From positions 62,001 to 126,000 of the forward strand of contig NZ_JBAOJI010000002.1 in NCBI RefSeq assembly GCF_037080055.1: a DNA stretch of 64,000 nucleotides, written 5' to 3'. This document shows, in pieces, positions 52,722 through 60,190 of the stretch. Below the pieces are notes generated by a model that worked only from the letters and a program-made list of their open reading frames with translations, was not told the DNA's origin and did not search any database. This DNA is from Halovenus sp037080055 (GTDB lineage Archaea > Halobacteriota > Halobacteria > Halobacteriales > Haloarculaceae). The number at the start of each line of letters is the position of its first letter. The first letter of the stretch is position 1. The translations under genes and the position numbers were made by a program.

Positions 52722-54059
52722 CTACAGGACGGCCTTGTACGCTTCCAGCGCCGTCTCGATATCCGACTCTGTATGCGCGTCACAGATAAATTGTGACTCG
52801 AACTGGTTCGCTGTGAGAAAGACCCCCGCATCTTTCATACCCTGCCAGAACAGCCGCTCCCAGCGGTCTGTCTCGGTCTGTTTCACGTCCATGCCGTTTT
52901 TGGGACAGTGATCGTACCGCGGGCAGGATTCCCGCTGCTTACAGCCTGCCTCGCAGTGACCGTCGCGGCTGTCGGGTCCTTCTCGGGTGAAGACAGTCTT
53001 GAACATGCTGTCCGTCCCGACGACGGTGTAGTTCGGTGCCTGGTCTTCGATGATGTCCGTCAGCCCCGACCGCAGTTTTCGGCCGAGTTCGTTGACGTGG
53101 TCGTAGACGTCGTTCTCGGCGGCGTACCGCAGCGTTTCGAGTCCAGCGGCCATTGTCACCGGATGACCGGAGAAAGTGCCGGACTGGAAGACATCGCCAG
53201 CAGGTGTGAAATTCTCGATGATTTCCGAGCGACCGCCGATAGCGCCGACCGGGAAGCCGCCGCCGACGATTTTTCCGAAGGTCGTGATGTCGGGCGTGAC
53301 GCCGAGTTTCCCCTGGGCACACTGCAGTCCGCCGACGCGGAAGCCGGTGATGACCTCGTCGAAGATGAGGAGTGAACCGTGCTCTTCTGTCAGATCCCGC
53401 AGCGTCTCGTGATAGCCGTCGATGGGGTGGACGATGCCGTAGTTACCGAGAATTGGCTCGGTCATCACCGCCGCGATGTCCTCGCCGTGTTCCTCGAAAA
53501 CCTCGTGAACTGCTTCTTCGTCGTTGAACGGCACCGTCAGGGTGTGTTCGGCGAAGGAGTCGGGAATGCCGGGACTCGATGGGTGGGTGTTCGTCCCCGA
53601 GCCTTCGACGAGGGTTGACTCCTGTGCGCCGTGGTAGCCGCCCTGCATGATGACGATTTTGTCCCGGCCCGTGTAGGCACGGGCGAGTCGGACCGCCGAG
53701 ACGGTCGCCTCGGTGCCGCTGTTGACGAAGCGAGTCATCTCGACGCTCGGGACGTGACGAGCGACGAACTCGGCGAGTTCGACCTCGACCTCGGTCGGTG
53801 CGCCGTACATCGGCCCCTGACTGGCGTGCTGTTGGACCGCCGACTGGACCTGTTCGGGGAGGCTGTGGCCCAAAAGTAGCGGGCCGTAGCCCATCACGAA
53901 ATCGAGGTACTTGTTGCCGTCAGCGTCGATGACGTGTCCGCCGTCGCCTCGCTCGATGAAGAAGGGATACGGCTGGTTCGCGCGGACTGAGGAATTGACG
54001 CCGCCGGGCAGAACGGAGAGCGCGCGGTCGTATAGCGACCGAGACTGCTCGTGGTTCAT
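52722..54059 (-). CDS. hemL: Glutamate-1-semialdehyde 2,1-aminomutase with Cys-rich insert
   Basis: 445 residues. PLP-binding region FGKIVGGGFPVGAIGGR contains the catalytic lysine; MTRFVNSGTEATVSAVRLAR and IMQGGYHGAQE are class III aminotransferase landmarks. It converts glutamate-1-semialdehyde to 5-aminolevulinate, the C5 route precursor for heme and cobalamin. Residues 369-385 carry four cysteines (C-x3-C-x5-C-x4-C) not part of the standard HemL fold. Start ATG 54059. Confidence 0.93.
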   Translation of the reverse strand: MNHEQSRSLYDRALSVLPGGVNSSVRANQPYPFFIERGDGGHVIDADGNKYLDFVMGYGPLLLGHSLPEQVQSAVQQHASQGPMYGAPTEVEVELAEFVARHVPSVEMTRFVNSGTEATVSAVRLARAYTGRDKIVIMQGGYHGAQESTLVEGSGTNTHPSSPGIPDSFAEHTLTVPFNDEEAVHEVFEEHGEDIAAVMTEPILGNYGIVHPIDGYHETLRDLTEEHGSLLIFDEVITGFRVGGLQCAQGKLGVTPDITTFGKIVGGGFPVGAIGGRSEIIENFTPAGDVFQSGTFSGHPVTMAAGLETLRYAAENDVYDHVNELGRKLRSGLTDIIEDQAPNYTVVGTDSMFKTVFTREGPDSRDGHCEAGCKQRESCPRYDHCPKNGMDVKQTETDRWERLFWQGMKDAGVFLTANQFESQFICDAHTESDIETALEAYKAVL

Positions 54060-54103
54060 ACTGAGGGATTTGGTCCGGGACAGAAAGAAGCTACCGTCCG
54101 CGA

Positions 54104-55456
54104 TTACAGCTCGCAGTCGCTGGCTGGACTCTCCTCACAACTGTAGCTCACGTCGGCAACCTCGACGAGTTCGGTGTACTCGCCCGGATCCTGCTGGATT
54201 TCGGGCAGCCCCATGACGACGGGGACGGGCTGGATCGCCTGGTGATCGCAGGCCCGCAACTCGGCGCTGCCGGGACCGACGTTGTACTGCTGGCCTTCGA
54301 GCTCATCGATCACTGCGCCGGGGTCGGTGCTGCCCGCCCGTTCGACCGCCGCAGCGTACTGGTACAACTGGACGTAGGCGAGATGTGACAGTGCCGAGGG
54401 CATCTCTGGGACGCTCAGGTCGATGGAGAGATTGGCGTCCTGCCAGCTTTCGAGAAACCGGTTCGTGAACGGATCGTCGAGGTTGTGCGTCCACGGGACC
54501 GCCCCGAGGACGGGGTTGCCGTCGATAACCAGTGAGTCCCCGGCGTTGCGCAGCAGTTCGCGGGTCATCATCGGAACGATGGCCTGAATGTTGCTCTCCT
54601 CGCGCTTCGCTGCGAGGTCAGCGAGGTCCTGCAGCGCGATTGCGCCGTTGAGTCCGGTGAAATTCAGGACGATCACCGACACCTGCGTCTCCAGGACGCG
54701 TTCGAGGGTTTCGGTGTAGCTTCCGGCCCCGACCTGCGTCGCAAACGAGCGGTTCTCCCTGAGCCGCGAGTCGCTGCTCAGACCGTCCTCGGCGGCTTCG
54801 AGCAACTCTTCGCCGAACTCGCTTTCCGGGTACACCTGCGCGAAGGTACTCTGCTCGTCGGGCAGTTGCTTGGGAACCACCGTCCCGAGTGCGTCGGCGG
54901 CCAGCCGGGAGTTCTGGACGCCGTTGAATCCGTACTGCGAACACTGTCCGCCGCCCATCTCGGTGGTCGGCGTAAACCCACCCATGTAGATTGTCTCTTC
55001 CTCGCTCGCAACGCGTTGCAAGCCCAGTCCTTCTGCCGGCGAGGCCCCGCCTGCGAGTGCGATGACACCCTCCGAAGCGAGTTCGCTCGCACTCTGGCGG
55101 GCTCTCTCCTCCGTCGAGGCAGTGTTTCGGACCTCCAACTCGATGGTCTCACCGAGCAATCCACCGTCGAGTTCGCCGAGTGGGGGCTCGTACTCGCCGT
55201 CGGCTACCACCGGTCCGGCACCCTCGTTGATGTGCTGTGTGGCGAGGAGATAGCCGGCCTCCAGCAGTTTCCCCTCGTTCTCCCAGCGACCGTCGTCGGG
55301 TAGCCCGATCCCAATGACCGTCTCACGCTCCGACTCTTCGTCGCTATCGCCCGACAACACGCCACAGCCCGCCATCGAAACGGCCCCTGCAGTCCCCACT
55401 GCGCCGAGTACCGCCCGCCGCGATACCGACTCGACTCCTGTATTCTGGTCAGTCAT
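54104..55456 (-). CDS. Type 1 periplasmic-binding-protein-like lipoprotein (branched-chain amino acid/amide type), orphan
   Basis: 450 residues. Tat signal with SRRAVLG at residues 12-18 and a lipobox ending MAGC at 31, so an exported lipoprotein. The mature part follows the Leu/Ile/Val and urea/amide binding protein family (TVIGIGLPDDG, NEGAGPVVADGEYEPPLG, ASEGVIALAGGASPAEGL, ESEFGEELLEAAEDG). No permease or ATPase genes are adjacent. The neighbouring gene is an ammonium transporter-PII fusion, so a nitrogen compound is a plausible ligand. Confidence 0.84.
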   Translation of the reverse strand: MTDQNTGVESVSRRAVLGAVGTAGAVSMAGCGVLSGDSDEESERETVIGIGLPDDGRWENEGKLLEAGYLLATQHINEGAGPVVADGEYEPPLGELDGGLLGETIELEVRNTASTEERARQSASELASEGVIALAGGASPAEGLGLQRVASEEETIYMGGFTPTTEMGGGQCSQYGFNGVQNSRLAADALGTVVPKQLPDEQSTFAQVYPESEFGEELLEAAEDGLSSDSRLRENRSFATQVGAGSYTETLERVLETQVSVIVLNFTGLNGAIALQDLADLAAKREESNIQAIVPMMTRELLRNAGDSLVIDGNPVLGAVPWTHNLDDPFTNRFLESWQDANLSIDLSVPEMPSALSHLAYVQLYQYAAAVERAGSTDPGAVIDELEGQQYNVGPGSAELRACDHQAIQPVPVVMGLPEIQQDPGEYTELVEVADVSYSCEESPASDCEL

Positions 55457-55483
55457 TCCTGGCTACTACAACCGTATTACGTC

Positions 55484-55493
55484 CGTATTAATA
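55484..55493 (-). promoter_or_regulatory. TATA-like box of the solute-binding lipoprotein
   Basis: On the minus strand GGTATTAATA lies 28-37 bases before the ATG at 55456, fitting a leaderless or short-leader transcript. Confidence 0.4.
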
Positions 55494-55526
55494 CCTTTTC
55501 CTTCGCTGGAACTGACTTTTTGTTGT

Positions 55527-55538
55527 AAAATAAAAAAC
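55527..55538 (-). terminator. Oligo-T terminator downstream of amt-PII
   Basis: Read on the minus strand, CGCGG is followed by TTTTTTATTTT about 43-54 bases after the amt-PII stop. T-runs of this kind are known to end transcription in archaea; there is no strong preceding hairpin. Confidence 0.45.
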
Positions 55539-55580
55539 CGCGAGTGACAAAGGAGCCGAAAAACTCAGCAGGGAGCCGCG

Positions 55581-57293
55581 TTAGACCGCTTCGGTGCCGC
55601 GTTTGCCGGTGCGGATCTGGAGTGCGTCCTCGACTGGCATCACGAAGACCTTACCGTCACCAGGCTCACCGGTGCTTGCAGCCTCCGAAATTGCCTTGAC
55701 CACGTCTTCGGTCGGCACGTCGGCGACGACACACTCGATTTTGACTTTCTGGTGCAGATCGACGCTGTACTCCTCGCCGCGCCACTGGCCTTTCTTGGCT
55801 GGCTGTGAGCCACGGCCGGAGACGTTCGTGACCGTCAGCGACGGGGCCTCGGCTTCCGAGAGGCCTTGCTTCACGTCGCCGAGTTTGTCCGGGCGGATGT
55901 AGGCGACGACCATCTCGATACCGCTGCCGGCACCGCCGTCGGCTCGGAGGTCGTGGGTGTCGAGACCGCCGTCGGTCGCAACGCTCGGGTCACCGAATTC
56001 GGGGTAGGTCTCGACGCCGTGTTCGGCGATATCGAGTCCTTCGCGCTCGTGCTCTTGGGTGACACGAGCCTGGCCGACGGCTTTGAATGCGCCCCAGATG
56101 AGCGCCGTCGCGGTGACCGTCCAGATGGTGATCATGAAGACACCGAATGCCTGTGCGATGAACGCGTCGGCAATCGACACGCCTTCAGGAAGGCTCACTG
56201 CCACGAACGGGTACGCGAGCGTTCCGAGGACACCTGCGCTCCCGTGGACCGGGAAGACCGCACAGACGTCGTCGATCTTGAGCTTGTGCTGGACGAAGTC
56301 GAAGACGATCGGGAGCTGAACGCCGGCAAGCGTACCGACGAGCAGGGCGCCCCACCAAGTCGTCGTGTTCGGGATCGCCGTGATGCCGACGAGGCCGGCG
56401 AGCAGACCGTTCGCGACGTACAGGGTGTCGACTTTGCCGTTTTTGAGTACCGAAACCGTTCCGGCACCAACCGCACCCATCGCCATCGCCAGCGTCGTCG
56501 TCATCACGACACGACCGAGCGCTTCGCCGTTTGCGGTGATCGCTGCGATCGTCTCACCCTCACCAGGCAGGCCGATTCCTGCGGCCGTCCCGACGTTGAA
56601 GCCGTACCAGCCGAAGGCGAGGATGAGCGTTCCCAGCACCGCGAACGTCAGCGAGTGACCCGGGATGATGTTCGCGCTTCCATCGCTATCGTATTTATCC
56701 ATCCGCGGACCGAGAATCCAGGCTGCCGTCAGCCCGGCAATCCCGCCCATGCCGTGAACGATCATACCGCCTGCGAAGTCAGCAAAACCAGTGCCCGTTA
56801 CCTCTTCGATGAGGCTTACCTCCGGCGTCCAAGTCATCGCAATGACCATCGGGTAAATGACCGCCGCGAGCAGGAACGTGTACGTAACGTACGCACGAAG
56901 CTTCGCACGTCCCGCCACTGCTCCGGAAACGATCGTCGCTGCCGTCATCGCGAACACAGCGCCGTAGACCCAGCTGATGTAATCGACGGCTGCGTCACCC
57001 TGGAACGGGGCGCTGAATCCGCCACCGGTAAACGCACTCGCGAGTCCGGCACCGAGCACGAAGAACACTACGACACCGACACTCCAGGTGAGCAGGTTCT
57101 TCGTCAACTGGTTGGCGACGTTTTTCGAGCGAACCTGACCCGACTCCAGCATCGCGAAGCCTGCGTGCATGAAGAAGATCAGGAACGACACTGTGAGGAC
57201 CCACGTCTGGTTGACTGCCGTCGCAACCTCACCCACCGCCGTCTGCGTTTCACCGAGCGATACTCCCGTTTCGAGTAGGACTGACCCTATCAT
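55581..57293 (-). CDS. amt: Ammonium transporter fused to a P-II regulatory domain (Amt-GlnK fusion)
   Basis: 570 residues. Residues 1-415 form an Amt channel of eleven transmembrane helices; landmarks are FFMHAGFAMLESGQVRSKN, DFAGGMIVHGMGGIAGL, FGWYGFNVG and VFPVHGSAGVLG, the last two including the pore histidine region. A linker leads to a P-II domain at 459-570, with T-loop GRGSQPAKKGQWRGEEY, K/R-containing DLHQKVKIECVV and B-loop TGEPGDGKVFVMPV. In most organisms GlnK is a separate trimer that plugs the channel; here the plug is tethered. The domain can bind ATP/ADP and 2-oxoglutarate by homology. Confidence 0.9.
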   Translation of the reverse strand: MIGSVLLETGVSLGETQTAVGEVATAVNQTWVLTVSFLIFFMHAGFAMLESGQVRSKNVANQLTKNLLTWSVGVVVFFVLGAGLASAFTGGGFSAPFQGDAAVDYISWVYGAVFAMTAATIVSGAVAGRAKLRAYVTYTFLLAAVIYPMVIAMTWTPEVSLIEEVTGTGFADFAGGMIVHGMGGIAGLTAAWILGPRMDKYDSDGSANIIPGHSLTFAVLGTLILAFGWYGFNVGTAAGIGLPGEGETIAAITANGEALGRVVMTTTLAMAMGAVGAGTVSVLKNGKVDTLYVANGLLAGLVGITAIPNTTTWWGALLVGTLAGVQLPIVFDFVQHKLKIDDVCAVFPVHGSAGVLGTLAYPFVAVSLPEGVSIADAFIAQAFGVFMITIWTVTATALIWGAFKAVGQARVTQEHEREGLDIAEHGVETYPEFGDPSVATDGGLDTHDLRADGGAGSGIEMVVAYIRPDKLGDVKQGLSEAEAPSLTVTNVSGRGSQPAKKGQWRGEEYSVDLHQKVKIECVVADVPTEDVVKAISEAASTGEPGDGKVFVMPVEDALQIRTGKRGTEAV

Positions 57294-57729
57294 TGTTTGC
57301 TAATCTCCGGTTTGTTTGCGAAGCTGTCCAACAAATTCCGATATTGGCACGTGTTTGTAATTCGGATCACGCCAGAGTGTGTGCAATCCCGACATATAAG
57401 GGTTGGCTTGACAATGTCGCTATTTCCGCGTATAATTTGGATAAACACTCAGTATTGCCTACGATACAATGTATATAAGGTTATTTACTGTACAGAAATC
57501 CGGCCATATGTTCGTTACTTTCGGACGATTGTCTACTCCGATTTCTCCGCAAGTGCCGGTTGAGGGCCGCTCGCGCGCTCCCGCCCGGTTCTATTCACTC
57601 ACCTGACACAGATAGCAGTGCTCTCCGCCCGGCAGTGAGGACGCAGCGGCCCGCTACTGTCCGAGATTGGCTGCTCTCGCGCGTTATTCGACGTTCGTCC
57701 CGCCACTGGGCGCAAAAATGGGTGTGTAT
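57294..57729. other. 436-bp AT-rich intergenic region, amt promoter zone
   Basis: No convincing gene. The left 270 bases are markedly AT-rich for this genome and hold several TATA-like strings: ACATATAAGG (57392-57401), GTATAATTTGG (57430-57440) and GTATATAAGG (57471-57480). Reading minus, CTTATATG around 57393-57400 could drive amt with a leader near 75 nt, which would include the CCAATATCGG element (57338-57347 complement). A predicted 88-residue frame (57297-57563) lacks the acidic composition of local proteins and is not called. The right 170 bases, nearer the membrane P-II 3' end, are GC-rich with no visible feature. Confidence 0.5.
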
Positions 57730-58296
57730 TCAGACTGCTTCGGTGCCGCGTTTGCCGGTGCGGATCTGGAGTGCTTCTGTCACGGGCATGACGAAGATCT
57801 TGCCGTCTCCGGGCTCGCCAGTCCGTGCCGCGTCGGCGATGGCTTCGACGACATTCTTGGTCGGCACGTCGGCGACGACACACTCGATTTTGACTTTCTG
57901 GTGCAGATCGACTGTATACTCTTCACCGCGCCACTGGCCTTTCTTAGCCGGTTGTGAGCCGCGGCCGGAGACGTTGGTGACCGTCAGCGACGGGGCCTCG
58001 GCTTCCGAGAGGCCTTGCTTCACGTCGCCGAGTTTGTCCGGGCGGATGTAGGCGACGACCATCTCGATTGGCGTCCCGCCGTCCGGTCGCAGGTCGCAGG
58101 TATCCAGTCCGCCGTCTGTAAGGGCTGTCGGGGACTGCCGATTCGTTCTCGTTTGCTGCTGGTCGGCTGTCCTTCGATCGAGGAGCGTCTGACAACCGAC
58201 TACCGCGAGTACTGTCCAGAGTGTCCCACCGAAAAGCACGGTTCCCAGCACCAGCGGATCCGCTGTCCCAACTCCGCTTATGAGTCGTTGTATCAT
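57730..58296 (-). CDS. P-II domain on a single transmembrane anchor
   Basis: 188 residues. A short N-terminus is followed by one hydrophobic helix (about 14-36, ending before basic RR at 41-42), then a linker (DGGLDTCDLRPDGG, similar to the linker of the Amt fusion) and a complete P-II domain at about 77-188. The P-II domain is near-identical in protein sequence to that of the Amt fusion, with T-loop tyrosine and B-loop kept. No Amt sequence remains. It could be a membrane-held sensor of nitrogen or energy status, or a remnant of a duplicated Amt-PII gene. Intact frame and conserved residues favour a functional protein. Confidence 0.8.
   Translation of the reverse strand: MIQRLISGVGTADPLVLGTVLFGGTLWTVLAVVGCQTLLDRRTADQQQTRTNRQSPTALTDGGLDTCDLRPDGGTPIEMVVAYIRPDKLGDVKQGLSEAEAPSLTVTNVSGRGSQPAKKGQWRGEEYTVDLHQKVKIECVVADVPTKNVVEAIADAARTGEPGDGKIFVMPVTEALQIRTGKRGTEAV
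57977..58068 (-). repeat. 92-bp perfect duplicate shared with amt-PII (55828-55919)
   Basis: The DNA at 55828-55919 and 57977-58068 is identical over 92 bases, spanning the N-terminal part of the two P-II domains. Outside this block the two copies differ at many third codon positions and a few amino acids, so the block looks like recent gene conversion or strong local constraint. Confidence 0.7.
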
Positions 58297-58490
58297 TGTG
58301 TAGTCTCGCTCGTTAGTCTACCGATCTGTTCACTATTTGGTCCTGTTCTCCTCGTTTCATTGTCCTATTCGCGTGATAGTTGTATCTTCCTGTACGCATA
58401 AACATTTGCCCGGCCTGTTGCTGTCCGGCGATTTCTGGATGCCAGGGGCGACTCACTCTCGACGCTCCTGTCGACTGGCGTGAAAAGTAC

Positions 58491-58511
58491 TGTATAAGGT
58501 CCGTATTATTG
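58491..58511 (+). promoter_or_regulatory. Promoter-like elements upstream of transducer gene
   Basis: TGTATAAGG (58491-58499) and GTATTATTGA (58503-58512) lie 37-45 and 24-33 bases before ATG 58536. Either could be the TATA element; the second fits leaderless spacing. Confidence 0.4.
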
Positions 58512-58535
58512 AATTGAGGAAACCGTTAAAACAGT

Positions 58536-60188
58536 ATGGAGATTGAAAACGAATACAGGCAAAATCGAGACAATGTTGGCACAATATCCAATCAGTACCG
58601 ATATTGGTTACTAATCAGTATGCACGATCGTAGTTCAGCGCACATTGACGACTCGGATCGGCGAACGTTGGTGAACGCACAGGGAGCAGTCCAGGTCGTC
58701 CGGACGACATCCGAATCGGTCGACGACCGGCTGCAGCGGCTGCTCACTCGCGCGGACGACCAGGAGGGTGAACTGACGGAGGTTGCGGATGCAGTCTCCG
58801 AACTGAGCGCCACCATCGAAGAAATCGCGGCCAGTGCCGAACAGGTCGACAACCGCTCGGCAGAGGCCGCAGATCGCGTCTCGGACGGACACGAATCTGC
58901 GACGCAGGCGATGGACCGAATGGACGGCATTCAGACGACCATGGCCTCCGTCCAGACGGAACTCGATTCCTTGCTCGATCAGATCGACGAGATCGAATCC
59001 GCACTCGCGGGTATCACCCGGATCGCCGAGCAGACGAACATGCTCGCGTTGAACGCCTCGATTGAGGCTGCCCGGGCGGGTGACGACAGCGACGGATTCG
59101 CGGTCGTCGCCGACGAGATCGAATCGCTCGCCGCCGAATCACAGGAGCGAGCAGACGAGATCGATGCGATCCTGACCGACGTTCGCTCGGCAGCCGACGC
59201 GACCAACTCCGAACTCGATGCCGCACTCTCGGAAGTCACAGAGAGTACGGACGAAGTCGAACACGCTCTCGACCAGCTCGCGGCTGTCGCCGACGCCGTC
59301 GACGAAACTGCCAGCGATGTGAGCTCGGTCTCCGATGCGACGGACGAACAGGCCCGCGTCAGCCAGAGCGTCATGGACCGCTGCACGACCGCCGCGGACC
59401 AGGCGACCGAGATGACCGAGACCGTCCGCGATATCGACGCCTTCCGCGCCGAACAGACGGTGATGCTCGAAGAGATCGACGGCGCGCTCACCGAGGCGAC
59501 GCCGACGCTTTCGGTCGAAGAGATCGACCGGATCCCGACCGGTGTCGAGCCCCTCGACGACGCCACCGACGGCGGCCTGCTTACCGGCGGGCAGAGCGTC
59601 CTCCAGCACGACACGAACGCTGTCGATGTCGTCGCGACGCTGTGTGGCTCTGCGCTGGCGGCCGGCTACGCCGTCTCGCTGATGCCGCCGGAATCCATGT
59701 CCCGCTCGCTGCTCGCCGACGGGCTGGACAGTTACGACGTCTCGCTCTCGCAGGCGCTCGACGGCAACCGCCTGTTCATCCTCGATATGTTCGACGAGTG
59801 GCGCGGTTCGTACAACGTCTTCGACGTTCGCTCGCGCTCGCTTGGCGCGGTTAACAGCGAGACAGCGAATCGACGCGACCAGCCGCTTTTGATCGTCGGC
59901 AACATCGCCGGCGAGATTGCCGTCCTCGGCGAAGAGGCCGCCCGCGAGGCCCGATACGAGAACGACTCGACGGTGTTTGCACCGTCAGATACGGTCTGTA
60001 ACGTGGTCGACGAGCGGACCGTCGACGAGACGTTCGGTGCCTTCTACGCCGGTGCCGCCGATCAGGTGCTCGAACTGACCGGCGCCGACGGGAACCGGGA
60101 AATTGCCCTTCGCAGTTCGCCGACGGGTTCGACCCCGCCGCGTTCGCTGGCCGCCACCAGCACGGCTGTCTCGAAACTCGGGGACTGA
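58536..60188 (+). CDS. Htr-like transducer fused to degenerate KaiC-like domain
   Basis: 550 residues if read from ATG 58536; ATG 58620 (MHDRSS...) would give 522 residues and cannot be excluded. No transmembrane segment is seen. Residues about 75-310 form an MCP coiled coil with the signalling tip IAEQTNMLALNASIEAARAG and GFAVVADEIESLAAES. From about 330 a RecA/KaiC-like domain starts (RIPTGVEPLDDATDGGLLTG) with Walker B-like RLFILDMFDEW, but the Walker A position reads LQHDTNAVD, lacking GKS/T. ATP binding there is therefore doubtful. Haloarchaea have HTR-like proteins of this general kind. The kinase gene follows two bases after the stop. Confidence 0.8.
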   Translation: MEIENEYRQNRDNVGTISNQYRYWLLISMHDRSSAHIDDSDRRTLVNAQGAVQVVRTTSESVDDRLQRLLTRADDQEGELTEVADAVSELSATIEEIAASAEQVDNRSAEAADRVSDGHESATQAMDRMDGIQTTMASVQTELDSLLDQIDEIESALAGITRIAEQTNMLALNASIEAARAGDDSDGFAVVADEIESLAAESQERADEIDAILTDVRSAADATNSELDAALSEVTESTDEVEHALDQLAAVADAVDETASDVSSVSDATDEQARVSQSVMDRCTTAADQATEMTETVRDIDAFRAEQTVMLEEIDGALTEATPTLSVEEIDRIPTGVEPLDDATDGGLLTGGQSVLQHDTNAVDVVATLCGSALAAGYAVSLMPPESMSRSLLADGLDSYDVSLSQALDGNRLFILDMFDEWRGSYNVFDVRSRSLGAVNSETANRRDQPLLIVGNIAGEIAVLGEEAAREARYENDSTVFAPSDTVCNVVDERTVDETFGAFYAGAADQVLELTGADGNREIALRSSPTGSTPPRSLAATSTAVSKLGD

Positions 60189-60190
60189 TC

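Noticed and set aside
57297..57563. 88-residue open frame upstream of amt
   Set aside because: Composition is hydrophobic/basic and not acidic like all local proteins; it overlaps promoter-like AT-rich DNA and has no recognisable motif.
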